Positions 44,236-53,390 are shown, numbered from the stretch's first letter. The stretch: 64,000 nt of DNA from Chloroflexota bacterium (GCA_017993775.1 JAGOMA010000011.1:89306-153305), one strand, 5' to 3'. Notes: generated from the letters alone by a model not told the origin. Made by a program: numbers and translations.

Positions 44236-44296
44236 AGACCCGAAGGGTTTTGTGCCCTAATACTTCTGGTACCAGAGGGAAAAGCCTTCGGGTCTT
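44236..44296. repeat. Dispersed hairpin repeat, variant arms
   Basis: Arms AGACCCGAAGGGTTTTG and AAAGCCTTCGGGTCTT form a hairpin. It is a compensatory-change variant of the CCCAAGGG family (CGAAGGG/CCTTCGG), upstream of ftsH. Confidence 0.7.
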
Positions 44297-44362
44297 AGTA
44301 GTTACAAAATTCGGTTGAATCAGAATCCAGTATAGCAGAAAGCAAAGAGGGCTGCGAGTGTG

Positions 44363-45541
44363 TCAGCCGGCCCAGGCGCGGTAGACAAAGTACCAAAGCG
44401 GAATGAGTCCCATCAAGGCGATGGTGGCGGTAATGCCCAGAAGGATGATGGTCCAATCGTTGGCGGTGGATGGCGTGGCGGGTTGGCGGCTGACGGCCGT
44501 TGCCTCATTATCGGCCAGGGGGTCTGCCGCTCTGGCGGCGTGTACCGGTCGGACGGGTGTGTTTTGTTCGTCTTCGGCTGATGGTTGGGGGTGAGGCGGG
44601 CGTTGGTGGAATTGGGTGTTTTGTTCGGTTACGGGCACGGCCGTTTTGGCCGTTACTTGCTGTTTGACTAGAACCGGATAAACCGGCCCGGTATCGGCCA
44701 TGCTGCGCTCGCGGTAGGTGCTGAGGATGCGGCCGAGTTGTCCGGCGGTGCTGTACCGAGCTGCTGGCTCTTTGGCCAGCAGTTTGTGGACGATATCGTC
44801 TAATTGGCGCGGCACGCCGGGGTTGTAGGTGAGTACTGAGGGCGCAGGTTCTTGCATATGTTTGAGGGCAACGGCCGTGGGGGAGTCGGCGGCGAAGGGC
44901 AGACGGCCGGTGAGCATCTCGAACAGCACCACGCCGATGCCGTACACGTCGGAGGCGGGGGAGGGCGCTTCGCCGGCGGCTTGCTCGGGCGAGAAGTACT
45001 GCGGCGTGCCCCAGACCTGGCTGTCGGCCAGGTGTTGGCTGGCTTCGGTGATGGCGCGGGCGATGCCAAAATCGGCTACTTTGACGCGATCATCGCGGGT
45101 GACGAGTACGTTTTGCGGCTTCATGTCGCAGTGGACCAGATTGGCGCGGTGGGCGTAGCCGATGCCGTTGCAAATTTGGATGGCGAGATCAAGGACGCGG
45201 CTGACGGGCAGGAAACGGCCGTCTTCGTTGGCGTCGCGTATGATTTGTTTGAGCGTAAAGCCATCGACATATTCCATGACGATGTAGTGCCGATGTTCTT
45301 CCTGGCCGATGTCGTGGACGGTGACGATGTTGGGGTGGGTGAGGTTGGCGGCGGCGTGGGCTTCGCGTTGGAAGCGCATCAAAAAGCCTTCGTCGCTGGT
45401 CAGGCTTTCGTGGAGCATTTTGATGGCCACGATGCGCCCCAGTTTCAAATCTTGGGCGCGGTAAACGGCGGCCATGCCGCCACTGCCGATGCGTTCCAGG
45501 AGCCGGTAACGGCCGTTTAATGTCCTTAGCTCTGCTTGCAT
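44363..45541 (-). CDS. Serine/threonine protein kinase, membrane-anchored
   Basis: 392 residues from the ATG at 45541. The longer frame to 45769 runs through tRNA-His and is rejected. The kinase domain covers about 10-275: GSGGMAAVYRA glycine loop, IVAIKML lysine, catalytic loop HCDMKPQN, DFGIARA, and WGTPQYFSPEQ activation region. The catalytic loop reads HCD rather than HRD, so the usual activation-loop Arg contact is lost (a non-RD kinase). A Pro/Thr-rich juxtamembrane region is followed by one C-terminal helix (IILLGITATIALMGLIPLWY) with only about nine residues beyond and no PASTA sensor. The substrate is unknown. Confidence 0.9.
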   Translation of the reverse strand: MQAELRTLNGRYRLLERIGSGGMAAVYRAQDLKLGRIVAIKMLHESLTSDEGFLMRFQREAHAAANLTHPNIVTVHDIGQEEHRHYIVMEYVDGFTLKQIIRDANEDGRFLPVSRVLDLAIQICNGIGYAHRANLVHCDMKPQNVLVTRDDRVKVADFGIARAITEASQHLADSQVWGTPQYFSPEQAAGEAPSPASDVYGIGVVLFEMLTGRLPFAADSPTAVALKHMQEPAPSVLTYNPGVPRQLDDIVHKLLAKEPAARYSTAGQLGRILSTYRERSMADTGPVYPVLVKQQVTAKTAVPVTEQNTQFHQRPPHPQPSAEDEQNTPVRPVHAARAADPLADNEATAVSRQPATPSTANDWTIILLGITATIALMGLIPLWYFVYRAWAG

Positions 45542-45700
45542 GGCAAAGATTGTAGAGCGGATTGTGAAAAAGGCAAAGGGTGGGGCGGGAACCGGGGATG
45601 GCAATTCATGCGCCGCTTGGGGCATAGGCGCGACAGCCCGCGAATTCCACTTGCCCGACAAGGTCAGGTATGATAGCATTCTGCCTGCACTCATGCGTGT
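45542..45700. other. Divergent gap between kinase and tRNA-His
   Basis: No gene seen. It holds the candidate tRNA-His promoter (45651-45679). The kinase has no strong ribosome site or obvious promoter here. Confidence 0.5.
45651..45679 (+). promoter_or_regulatory. Candidate promoter of the tRNA-His gene
   Basis: TTGCCC (45651-45656) and TAGCAT (45674-45679) with 17-base spacing, each matching four of six consensus bases, ending 21 bp before the tRNA. Confidence 0.4.
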
Positions 45701-45774
45701 GGCGGGTGTGGTGTAGGGGTTAACACATCTGGTTGTGGCCCAGAAGATCGTGGGTTCAAATCCCACCACTCGCC
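45701..45774 (+). tRNA. tRNA-His(GTG)
   Basis: Cloverleaf with acceptor GCGGGTG/CACTCGC plus the extra 5' G (-1) paired with C73 that marks tRNA-His. Anticodon stem TCTGG/CCAGA with loop TTGTGGC (anticodon GTG). T-arm GTGGG-TTCAAAT-CCCAC. CCA not encoded. Confidence 0.95.
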
Positions 45775-45777
45775 CTG

Positions 45778-45809
45778 AAGCTGATGGTCAACTGGCTGTC
45801 AGCTTTTTT
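45778..45809 (+). terminator. Terminator after tRNA-His
   Basis: Stem AAGCTGA/TCAGCTT with a 14-base loop and a run of T residues, directly after the tRNA. Confidence 0.7.
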
Positions 45810-45821
45810 GTTCCGCATAAA

Positions 45822-45854
45822 AAACCTGACAGGTTTCCAAAACCTGTCAGGTTT
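45822..45854. repeat. CCTGACAGG hairpin repeat
   Basis: AAACCTGACAGGTTT and its complement form a near-perfect stem with a short CCA loop, between the two tRNA genes. Same core as the terminator at 37668-37701. Confidence 0.75.
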
Positions 45855-45876
45855 AGCCGGGACCAGAATCGAATAA

Positions 45877-45949
45877 GCGCCCGTAGCTCAATGGATAGAG
45901 CATTTGACTTCGAATCAAAGGGTTGGGGGTTCGAGCCCCTCCGGGCGTA
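45877..45949 (+). tRNA. tRNA-Arg(TCG)
   Basis: Cloverleaf: acceptor GCGCCCG/CGGGCGT (first pair G-U), D-arm GCTC/GAGC, anticodon stem TTTGA/TCAAA with loop CTTCGAA (anticodon TCG, reads CGA), T-arm GGGGG-TTCGAGC-CCCTC. 73 nt, no encoded CCA. Confidence 0.94.
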
Positions 45950-45954
45950 TGCAG

Positions 45955-45996
45955 GTAAAAACGGCCGTTGCCAACAGGTAACGGCCGTTTCTTTTT
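45955..45996 (+). terminator. Terminator of tRNA-Arg from two ACGGCCGT palindromes
   Basis: AACGGCCGTT at 45960-45969 and again at 45980-45989 pair across a 10-base loop and are followed by CTTTTTG. A second case of genome palindromes used as terminator arms. Confidence 0.75.
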
Positions 45997-46110
45997 GCCG
46001 CGAGGACGAATCGTCGGGTTTAGAGTAAATTTCAGCGCGCCAACAGGTGAATTTTGTCAGGTGAAACGGCCGTACGCATCATGTTACACTAGGCGGATTG
46101 AGGTGACACG

Positions 46111-47556
46111 ATGCGAATCTATCCGCGAGTCCTATCGCCTGTATTAGCGATTATTGCGCTGGTTTATGGCCTGACTGCCTGTACCTCCCCCCACAATTCC
46201 CCTGCGGCGACGGACACATCCGTTCGCGTAACCATCACCGTGCCGCCGACGGCCACAGCAACGGCCGTTCCCACGCTCATTTCACCTCCGACGCCGACAC
46301 CATCACCCGAAGCGCCGCTGATTTTGGGCAGCTACGAAGAGCTGTCTCCTGCCACCATGCGCGCCGACCTAGACGAATTATTCCACCGCCTGGAAACCAC
46401 TCACCCCAACCTGTATGCCCAGCTTTCGCCGGCCGAGGCGGCCGCTGCCCGGCAGCGCCTCGCCGACGAATTGAGCCAGCCCATGAGCATCCTGCGCTAC
46501 TACGAAAAAATGGCCGAACTGGTCAGTGCCTTTGGCGATTATCACCTGGACGTGAGTTTGCCGCCGGAAACGATGGCCGTTTTTGCGGAAAACGAATTGT
46601 TTTTCCCGTTGTGGGTGGAATTTCAGGACGGGCAAGCCTTTGTCACCATGAATCCTGCCGAAGTTCCTGGCGTGCCGGTGGGCACGGAACTGCTGGCGAT
46701 CAACGGCACGGCCGTTGCCGACATCCAGGCCCGACTGCCGCGTCTGCACGCGAACGGAACCAGTTTTGCCCCAGGGCTTTGGTTTTTGTTCGGCTCTGTG
46801 GCTGAATATCAGGTGGAGGCGAGGCTGCCAGGGGCGGAAACGGCCGTGACCCTTCTCGTTCCCGGCGTCGCCGTGCAGCAGTTGATGGCCCCGCCGCCAG
46901 AGCCGGTCGTTTACGCCACCTTGCCCGGCGAAAAGATCGGCCTGCTCACCGTCAACAATTTTGTGGACGATCTTGCCCCAGACCTGAAATCAGCCTTCAC
47001 CCAAATTCAGGCCGATGGCGTGGAGCATCTGATCATCGACGTGCGGGCCAATCCTGGCGGCACGTATGTCCAGGTGGATGCGCTCATGCGCTACCTCACC
47101 GACCAGCCTTACCGGCATTGCTCCCAATCGTTTACCGCGCCGCCGCCCGGCGCAACGGCCGTGCCGACGATGGTGGACTGTGATGAGCGGCGGCCGTTTG
47201 CCACCCCGCTTCTTTTTCAGGGCGACCTTTACCTGCTCATCGGTCCGGATTCGTTCTCCAACGCCGCGGTTTTCGCCGCTATTCTGCAAGATTATGACCT
47301 GGCCGTGCTGATTGGCGAGGAGACGGCCACCCTCGCTTCCTGCGGCAGCGTATTTTCGCCGACCATTTTGCCCAAAACGAAGCTGCCTTATTTTTGCCCG
47401 ACCACCTGTTTTATCCGTCCCAACGGCGTCCAGGGCACGCACGGCGTTATTCCCGATCACCTTGTGGAAACGACGCTGCAGGATCGCTTTGCTGGCCGAG
47501 ACCCGGCACTAGATTACACCCTGGACTTGATTCGCCGGGCGGACACATCGCCCTGA
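46111..47556 (+). CDS. S41-family (tail-specific-type) protease, lipoprotein
   Basis: 481 residues. The signal peptide ends in lipobox LTAC (Cys about 25), then a Thr/Pro-rich linker, so it is anchored outside the membrane. A helical N-terminal region (LDELFHRLETTHPNLYAQLS) precedes the S41 core: GLLTVNNFVDDLAPDLKSAF, LIIDVRANPGGTYVQVDALM and the nucleophile region IGPDSFSNAAVFAAIL. PNGVQGTHGVIPDHLVE closes the fold. No PDZ domain is clear. GAGGTG lies 5 bases before the ATG. Its targets are unknown. Confidence 0.87.
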   Translation: MRIYPRVLSPVLAIIALVYGLTACTSPHNSPAATDTSVRVTITVPPTATATAVPTLISPPTPTPSPEAPLILGSYEELSPATMRADLDELFHRLETTHPNLYAQLSPAEAAAARQRLADELSQPMSILRYYEKMAELVSAFGDYHLDVSLPPETMAVFAENELFFPLWVEFQDGQAFVTMNPAEVPGVPVGTELLAINGTAVADIQARLPRLHANGTSFAPGLWFLFGSVAEYQVEARLPGAETAVTLLVPGVAVQQLMAPPPEPVVYATLPGEKIGLLTVNNFVDDLAPDLKSAFTQIQADGVEHLIIDVRANPGGTYVQVDALMRYLTDQPYRHCSQSFTAPPPGATAVPTMVDCDERRPFATPLLFQGDLYLLIGPDSFSNAAVFAAILQDYDLAVLIGEETATLASCGSVFSPTILPKTKLPYFCPTTCFIRPNGVQGTHGVIPDHLVETTLQDRFAGRDPALDYTLDLIRRADTSP

Positions 47557-47575
47557 CGGCCAATCAGCCAAAGTT

Positions 47576-48742
47576 TTACACCAAAAAATGGGTCTTTGGA
47601 TTTTCCGCCAGCAAAATATCGCGGTTGATGCGGAACGCGCTGATGTCCTGATCTGTTGTCCCCTTTAAAGCTAATTCGCTCAAAATCCGGCCAATCACCG
47701 AGGCAAACTTAAAAGCGTGTCCCGCGCCCACGGCCACTATCACATTGGGATTCTCCGGCAGCGTATCGATGACGAAGTCCCGATCGGGCGTCAGGGTGTA
47801 CAGGCAGGTTTTGCTGAGGATTGGCGGGCCATAGGCTCGGGGCAGGATGCGCTGCACAAATTCATCCACCCGCCGCTGCACTGCCGGGTTGGGTTCAAAC
47901 GAGCGTGATTCGGCCGTTACCACCTCGCCGCCGACGTCTTGCGCGGCTTTGGGACCGGCCTCGCCGTACACCGGGAAGCCGTAAAAACTTGGCTCATCCA
48001 TCCAAATCCAGATGGGGAAACGGTCTGGCGTAAATTCGGCGGCGTGGGGCGTGTGGTAATACACGACCTGCTCCTGGGTGACGGTCAGCGGCAGCTTGCG
48101 GCCGAATTGGGCCAGGGTGTGATTGGTCCACGCGCCGTTGGCGACGATGAGTTTGTGACAGTGGTAGGTTTCGCCGCCGGTTTTTACGACGATGGCATTG
48201 CCTTGGGTGGAGACGGCCGTTTCCCCCACGCCATCCTTCACCACAGCCCCAACCTGCTGCGCCAAACGCAGATGAGCCGCGTTGCACTTCGCCGCCGGGG
48301 CGATGCCGCTTTCCGCCTGGAAGAGCGCGCCTACGTCGTCGGTCAGGCGAAATTGGGGCCAGCGGGCCATGATCTCGGCGGCGCTCAGCCATTCGTAGGG
48401 CACGCTGCCGGCGTCCATGCTGGCCGTGTAATCGCGGCTGGGGATGGCCGCATTGGCCGGGAACAAATCCAGCCCGCCCGTTTTGACGATGAGTGGTTCG
48501 CCCAGGTCGGTTTCGACGGCCGTCCACGCCCGATAAGCTGCTTTGGCCAGTTCCACATAGCCCGGCGTGTGGTAAGACAGACGGATGATGCGTGAATGAT
48601 CCTGCGAACCGCCGCGCACGTGGCCGATGGCAAATTGCTCCAGCCCCAGCACCTCGCCGCCTGCCTGCCGCGCCAGCCAATAGAGCGCCCCGCTGCCGAT
48701 GCCCCCCAATCCTAGAACAATGTATGCAAAATCCCGTTTCAT
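47576..48742 (-). CDS. Monomeric sarcosine oxidase-like flavoenzyme
   Basis: 388 residues, DAO superfamily. The FAD Rossmann motif is YIVLGLGGIGSGALYWLARQ, followed by the MSOX/MTOX-type SQDHSRIIRLSYHT. The Cys of KTCLYTLTPDRDFVID matches the residue that binds FAD covalently in monomeric sarcosine oxidase. Family members oxidise N-methyl amino acids (sarcosine, N-methyltryptophan, pipecolate) to the free amine, formaldehyde and H2O2. A ribosome site AAGGAAGGG precedes the ATG. It is convergent with the S41 gene and has no pathway neighbours, so the substrate is open. Confidence 0.87.
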   Translation of the reverse strand: MKRDFAYIVLGLGGIGSGALYWLARQAGGEVLGLEQFAIGHVRGGSQDHSRIIRLSYHTPGYVELAKAAYRAWTAVETDLGEPLIVKTGGLDLFPANAAIPSRDYTASMDAGSVPYEWLSAAEIMARWPQFRLTDDVGALFQAESGIAPAAKCNAAHLRLAQQVGAVVKDGVGETAVSTQGNAIVVKTGGETYHCHKLIVANGAWTNHTLAQFGRKLPLTVTQEQVVYYHTPHAAEFTPDRFPIWIWMDEPSFYGFPVYGEAGPKAAQDVGGEVVTAESRSFEPNPAVQRRVDEFVQRILPRAYGPPILSKTCLYTLTPDRDFVIDTLPENPNVIVAVGAGHAFKFASVIGRILSELALKGTTDQDISAFRINRDILLAENPKTHFLV

Positions 48743-48881
48743 ATGTCTTTCCCTTCCTTCTAAAAAGTGAAACTTGCGGATTTCCTGAGGTTTGCCGGAT
48801 GACGGGATGCGTGGGGCCTCTCTGGTCAGAGAGTCAGAGCGTGTAGACTAAAGCAGCCATACAGAAGTTTCCAGCTGCGCA

Positions 48882-50411
48882 TTAAAGCGGCAGGCTGACG
48901 GTAAAGATGGAACCTGCGCCGGGTGTGCTTTCAGCCCACACACGGCCGTGATGTGCTTCCACCACTCCTTTCACAATGGCCAACCCCAGGCCGGAACCGC
49001 CGGTATCGCGTGCCCGTGAAGGGTCGGCGCGGTAGAAACGGTCGAAAATATAAGGCAGATGTTCTGGCGCAATGCCTGCGCCTGTGTCGCGCACACCAAC
49101 AAGCAGTTCGTCCCCCGACCGCCTGGCGGTCACGGTCAATTGCCCGCCGGGGTCGCTGTATTTGATGGCGTTGCCGAGGAGATTGCGGAACACTTGCCCC
49201 ATGCGCCGGGCATCCAGTTCCATGAGGGGTAAATTGTCTGGCAGGTCGGTCGTCAATGTCAGATCACGGGCGACGAGTTGGGGGGTAACGGCCGTTACCG
49301 CGCCCATAACGACTTCAACCAACGAAACCGGCTGCACATCCAGGTGCAGTTGTCCCGCTTCCGCCAGCGACAGTTCTTGCAGATCGGCAATCAATTTGTC
49401 CAACAACATCACCTCGTCATGCAGGGAGTTGATCAAGTCGGGCGTGGGTTCCAGCAGGCCATCTTGCACCGCTTCCAGGTGGCCGCGCACGGCCGTGAGC
49501 GGCGTCAACAATTCATGCGCTACGTCGGCGGCCAGATGCCGGCGCAGTTCCTCTTGATGCGCCAGATCGGCGGCCATCTGGTTAAACGATTGCCCCAATT
49601 CGGCCAGTTCATCTTTGCCTCGCACGGCCACGCGAACGCTTAGATCACCCTGTCCCATTTGCCGGGTGGCCGTGGTGAGTGTTTGCACGGGGCGCAAAAT
49701 GCGGCGGGCCGTGACCCAACTGAGCAGCACGGCCACCAGCAGCGAGACGCCCAGAGCCGCCAAAAAGGCGCGATTGACAAGTTGGATGAAGGCGCTCTGG
49801 CTGGCAGACGTGTCTACCAGCACATCGGGCAGCGACACAGGTGAGTAGATCACGTTCAGGGAGGGACTGATGGGCTGGGAAGTGGCCTCACCGCTTACAA
49901 GGAAAGATTCATCAGAGAACGCTAAATCCGACGCCAGCCATTGACGGCTATCGGTTATATCGACGCTGCTGGACATCTTTATCTTTGCTTCTACCAATTG
50001 GTTGTTTCCCAATGCAGGAAAGAAGTGGATGGTGCTGGCTTCTCCATTGGGCGCATCTTGTTTGAGAGCCAGACCCACAGAAGGGAGGGGAACGGCCGTT
50101 GCCCTCTGCCCTACCTGCGCCAGATCAGAAGCAGACACAATCACCCCCACCGTATTGTACACGTAGGCCGTAATGCCATACGCCTGGGCAACTTCGGCCG
50201 TCAGGCTGTCCAGTTCCGTCAACGAGCCGGTCAGAATGGGCGTTTCGAACAGTTGCGCCGTCTGGTTCAGGGTGATCATCTGGTCACGAGCCACATACGC
50301 CCCAAACTGGCGGCGCGTCTGTTGCATGGCAACCATGACCACAATCGCCAACGCAATCACGGCGACGCTGATCAAGGTGAAGAAAAGGCGGGTTTGTAGT
50401 TTGTGGCGCAT
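48882..50411 (-). CDS. Sensor histidine kinase
   Basis: 509 residues from the ATG at 50411. Membrane helix about 10-30, extracytoplasmic sensor about 31-210 without a recognised fold, second helix about 212-232, HAMP (RRILRPVQTLTTATRQMGQG), HisKA with His299 in AADVAHELLTPLTAVRG, and HATPase_c with FRNLLGNAIKYS, RDTGAGIAPEHLPYIFDRF and GGSGLGLAIVKG. It is 75 bp after the response-regulator gene and last in the block that begins with the MacA-like gene, so it probably senses envelope stress or the pump substrate. Confidence 0.95.
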   Translation of the reverse strand: MRHKLQTRLFFTLISVAVIALAIVVMVAMQQTRRQFGAYVARDQMITLNQTAQLFETPILTGSLTELDSLTAEVAQAYGITAYVYNTVGVIVSASDLAQVGQRATAVPLPSVGLALKQDAPNGEASTIHFFPALGNNQLVEAKIKMSSSVDITDSRQWLASDLAFSDESFLVSGEATSQPISPSLNVIYSPVSLPDVLVDTSASQSAFIQLVNRAFLAALGVSLLVAVLLSWVTARRILRPVQTLTTATRQMGQGDLSVRVAVRGKDELAELGQSFNQMAADLAHQEELRRHLAADVAHELLTPLTAVRGHLEAVQDGLLEPTPDLINSLHDEVMLLDKLIADLQELSLAEAGQLHLDVQPVSLVEVVMGAVTAVTPQLVARDLTLTTDLPDNLPLMELDARRMGQVFRNLLGNAIKYSDPGGQLTVTARRSGDELLVGVRDTGAGIAPEHLPYIFDRFYRADPSRARDTGGSGLGLAIVKGVVEAHHGRVWAESTPGAGSIFTVSLPL

Positions 50412-50486
50412 ATCTTTTTCCGGTAATAGTCGGTACTCTGGAGTAGCTGCTTTACAATTTTCTGGCCGCCAGCCACCGGCCACCGA

Positions 50487-51179
50487 TTACGGATTACCTT
50501 CTTCCACCCGATACCCCTGCCCATACACTGTCTGCACATAAATGGGGTGGGCCGGGTCAGGCTCTATTTTGCGGCGCAGGTTCATGATGTGTGTATCAAT
50601 GGTGCGTTCCAGGCTGGCGGCCTCGTGGCCAAACAGTTCGTCTAACAAGTCCTGGCGGGAGTAAACGCGGCCCGGGTTTTGGGCCATGAAAGCCAGCAGG
50701 TTAAACTCCGCCGGGGTCAGGGGAAGAATACGGCCGTTTTGTCTCGCTTCTCGCCGCATATAATCCACCACCAACTCGCCAAGCTGCACCTGCTCCGGCT
50801 GATTAGACTGGGCCTTTTGCAGCCGTCGCAGCACCACCCGCACCCGCGCCACCAATTCGCGTGGACTGAACGGTTTGGTCACATAATCGTCCGCGCCCAG
50901 TTCCAGGCCAATCAGTTTATCGTCTTCCGTGCGCCGGGCGGTGAGCATGATGATGGGCGGCCCACCTTCTTGGGTGAGCAGCCGCAGCACATCCAGCCCA
51001 TCTACCTTTGGCAGCATCAAATCCAAAATGATCAGGTCGGGTTGTTTTTGCCGGGCTATTTCTAGCGCCTGCAGCCCATCGTATGCCGTGAACACCTGAT
51101 ACCGTTCCTGTTCCAGGTACAATTTCACCAGGTTCACAATTTTCACATCGTCGTCTACTACCAATATCTTTTGCGGCAT
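50487..51179 (-). CDS. OmpR-family response regulator
   Basis: 230 residues. Receiver domain with acidic pocket VVDDD, phospho-acceptor Asp53 (ILDLMLPKVDGLDVL) and Lys in YVTKPFSPRELVAR. The C-terminal winged helix has LTPAEFNLLAFMAQNPGRVY and TIDTHIMNLRRKIEPDP. It is partnered with the histidine kinase directly downstream. Targets are likely the adjacent ABC efflux genes, by inference. Confidence 0.96.
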   Translation of the reverse strand: MPQKILVVDDDVKIVNLVKLYLEQERYQVFTAYDGLQALEIARQKQPDLIILDLMLPKVDGLDVLRLLTQEGGPPIIMLTARRTEDDKLIGLELGADDYVTKPFSPRELVARVRVVLRRLQKAQSNQPEQVQLGELVVDYMRREARQNGRILPLTPAEFNLLAFMAQNPGRVYSRQDLLDELFGHEAASLERTIDTHIMNLRRKIEPDPAHPIYVQTVYGQGYRVEEGNP

Positions 51180-51285
51180 TATCGGAATCTCAACCGTTTA
51201 CCCCCGCTGTGGCTGGTCTCCTGACCAGGCCATCTGACTGAGGCGGCATCGGAATCTTAACGGAAAGGAAGTCAAAGACAAAGGA

Positions 51286-51330
51286 ATAAAGGGCAAGTGG
51301 TAGATGATGTTGGTCATTTACCACTTGCCT
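51286..51330 (-). terminator. Hairpin between small membrane protein and response regulator
   Basis: Arms GGCAAGTGGTA and TACCACTTGCC (51292-51302, 51319-51329) over a 16-base loop, with a moderately T-rich minus-strand tail. It could partly separate pump and regulator transcription. Confidence 0.6.
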
Positions 51331-51346
51331 TGCATTGCCCATTATT

Positions 51347-51913
51347 TTACCGCTTAGGTAATTGCATGAGAATAGCCTCGGCCACGATTTGGTCGCCAGA
51401 CCGCTCGCCCCACACTTCGAGCATTGCATTTTCTGTCAGAACATCCAGGCTGTCCATTTCCTCCAATTTTTGTTGGACGGCCGTTTGCCCCAAAGTGTAC
51501 TCTGTTTTGTCAATGTACAACCTGGTTTGGTTCGTCACCAAGACATTTTGCTGTATGCCGTCGTAGCTAAACTCCGGCACGGCGTTGGGTTCAGTGGAAA
51601 TCATAGCCATGACATTGCCTGTCCCAATGGTCAGGGTGTCATCGGTGCGGCCCACAAACAGCCCTTTTGTTTCCGGCGCTCTGGCGGGCAGTTCGGCCGC
51701 CATCTCCATAAGTGGGGCCGGGACGCTTTGGGCTACACTGCCATCTTGCAAGGTGATGGGCTGAGCTACATCGGATAAGGGCACCCCTCCCTCACCTTGA
51801 GCCATTAGTTTGCCGCCTAAAAAGGTCGCGGCCAACAACAGCAGCAATACGAAAGCTCCACCAAAGAAAAAACCTACGCGGTTGTTTTTCTTGCCAATTG
51901 TTTCTTCTGTCAT
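51347..51913 (-). CDS. Single-pass membrane protein, unknown function
   Basis: 188 residues, family not recognised. One N-terminal helix (GFFFGGAFVLLLLLAATFLG, about 14-34) is followed by an extracytoplasmic domain. Inside this domain, ETKGLFVGRTDDTLTIGTGN and LEVWGERSGDQIVAEAILM look like a DUF5666/OB-like beta-barrel that occurs beside efflux systems. GGAG lies 8-9 bases before the ATG. It sits between the ABC permease and the response regulator on the same strand. Confidence 0.75.
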   Translation of the reverse strand: MTEETIGKKNNRVGFFFGGAFVLLLLLAATFLGGKLMAQGEGGVPLSDVAQPITLQDGSVAQSVPAPLMEMAAELPARAPETKGLFVGRTDDTLTIGTGNVMAMISTEPNAVPEFSYDGIQQNVLVTNQTRLYIDKTEYTLGQTAVQQKLEEMDSLDVLTENAMLEVWGERSGDQIVAEAILMQLPKR

Positions 51914-52056
51914 TTCAATTTCTCCTCGAATTTGTTTGTTTGTTTGAGCGACGGCTTAAGAAATGTGCCTGTCATGTTTTGAAAGTATTATAGGTAAGCG
52001 GTTGTCAAGATTTGATGAAGATTGTGTGGGCTTTGGGTCGGGTTTGACGCACGGCC

Positions 52057-53352
52057 TTATTCGTAGCGCAACGCATCTATCGGCTTCAAATACGCTGCCC
52101 GCACGGCCGGGTAAAGGCCAAAAACCACCCCGGTCAGCAGAGCCACGCCAAAGGCCAGGGGGATGCTGTTGGGCTGCAACAGCGCCGGGCTGCCGTTTAA
52201 CTGCGCCGCCAAAGGAATTGCCAGGATGCCAACGGCCGTGCCCAACAACCCGCCCAGCGCACTGATCAACACTGCTTCCAGCAAAAAGTGCCGAATGAGG
52301 TCGCGCCGCCGCGCCCCAATTGCCATGCGCACCCCAATTTCTCGTGTGCGTTCTGTCACACTCACCAGCATCACGTTCATAATGCCGATGCCGCCCACCA
52401 CCAACGAGACGGTGGCCATGGCCGCCAGCAGCAGGGAAAAGGTGCGGGCGGCTTCCAGCCTGGCGCCCAATACATCCTGGCGCGTGGTCAGAAAGAAATC
52501 ATCGGCATACGGACCCTCGCCGTCTGGGACGATGTTGTGCTGCTGGCGCAAGTAGCGTTTTATTTGCTCTTTGGCCGTTTCCATCTGCGCCTCGTCGCGC
52601 ACATGGGCGGTGATGCCCACGGCCGGTTCTTCGGTAAACAAGTGGGTTACGGCCGTACTTATCGGCAGATAAAGCCCTTCATTGATATTGGTACTGCCAT
52701 AGCGATCCCGTGGATCGGTGGATTCTAATTCGCGCAGCACCCCAATGACCTGGCACCGCTGACGGTTTAACCAGATGGTCTCGCCCACGGGGTTGTCCCC
52801 GGCAAAGAGGTCGAGCGCGGTTTTGTGCGCCAGCACGCACACCTCCGCGCCGCCAGCCACTTCGGCAGGGGTGAAGAAACGGCCGTTTGCCAAAAACGCC
52901 TCGTTTGTCAAAGGTTGCCCATCCGGCCAGCCCAGCGGCTGTGTCTGATTCTTTTGCGCCAGACCGGGTAGGGCATCGGCCATGGCGCCTGTCGCGGTAA
53001 TGTCGGCCACGAAACGGCCGTTGCGCGCTTTGCCATATCCCATCACCGTCATCTCTACCCGGTCAACCAGGGGCACATTGGCCGCCATTTCCAGACCATC
53101 GGCAAAGGAGAGCAGCTTGCCTTTCGGTTTCATTTCGCCATCTTCCAACATCTGTTCCATGCCAATTTCGATTTCGTCCGAACCGAGAAAGCGGAAGCTG
53201 GATTCTACTTCTTGGCGGGCGCCGTTACCCAAAGCCAGCATGGCGATCACCGAAGCCACGCCGATGATAATGCCTGTCATGGTCAGGGCGGAGCGCAGTT
53301 TATTGCTGGTAATGCCTTGCACGGCCGTGCGCATAATGTTTAGCCACGTCAT
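52057..53352 (-). CDS. MacB/FtsX-type ABC transporter permease
   Basis: 431 residues. The N-terminal helix region (SNKLRSALTMTGIIIGVASV) is followed by a MacB_PCD extracytoplasmic domain (about 45-280) and three C-terminal helices in the FtsX domain with GGIGIMNVMLVSVTERTREI and GVRMAIGARRRDLIRHFL. Unlike E. coli MacB the ATPase is a separate gene, upstream. GGAGAAAAATGAG precedes the ATG. Together with the adaptor it should form a tripartite-like or monoderm-type efflux or lipoprotein-handling system. Confidence 0.92.
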   Translation of the reverse strand: MTWLNIMRTAVQGITSNKLRSALTMTGIIIGVASVIAMLALGNGARQEVESSFRFLGSDEIEIGMEQMLEDGEMKPKGKLLSFADGLEMAANVPLVDRVEMTVMGYGKARNGRFVADITATGAMADALPGLAQKNQTQPLGWPDGQPLTNEAFLANGRFFTPAEVAGGAEVCVLAHKTALDLFAGDNPVGETIWLNRQRCQVIGVLRELESTDPRDRYGSTNINEGLYLPISTAVTHLFTEEPAVGITAHVRDEAQMETAKEQIKRYLRQQHNIVPDGEGPYADDFFLTTRQDVLGARLEAARTFSLLLAAMATVSLVVGGIGIMNVMLVSVTERTREIGVRMAIGARRRDLIRHFLLEAVLISALGGLLGTAVGILAIPLAAQLNGSPALLQPNSIPLAFGVALLTGVVFGLYPAVRAAYLKPIDALRYE

Positions 53353-53390
53353 CTCATTTTTCTCCTGAATTGGCGCACGAGGTCGCCTGG

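Noticed and set aside
45542..45769. N-terminal extension of the Ser/Thr kinase
   Set aside because: The open frame runs antisense through the tRNA-His gene; the kinase domain begins soon after the ATG at 45,541.
46054..46090. Promoter TTGTCA...TACACT ahead of the S41 gene
   Set aside because: The spacing is 25 bases, too long for sigma70; only the TACACT box alone is plausible.
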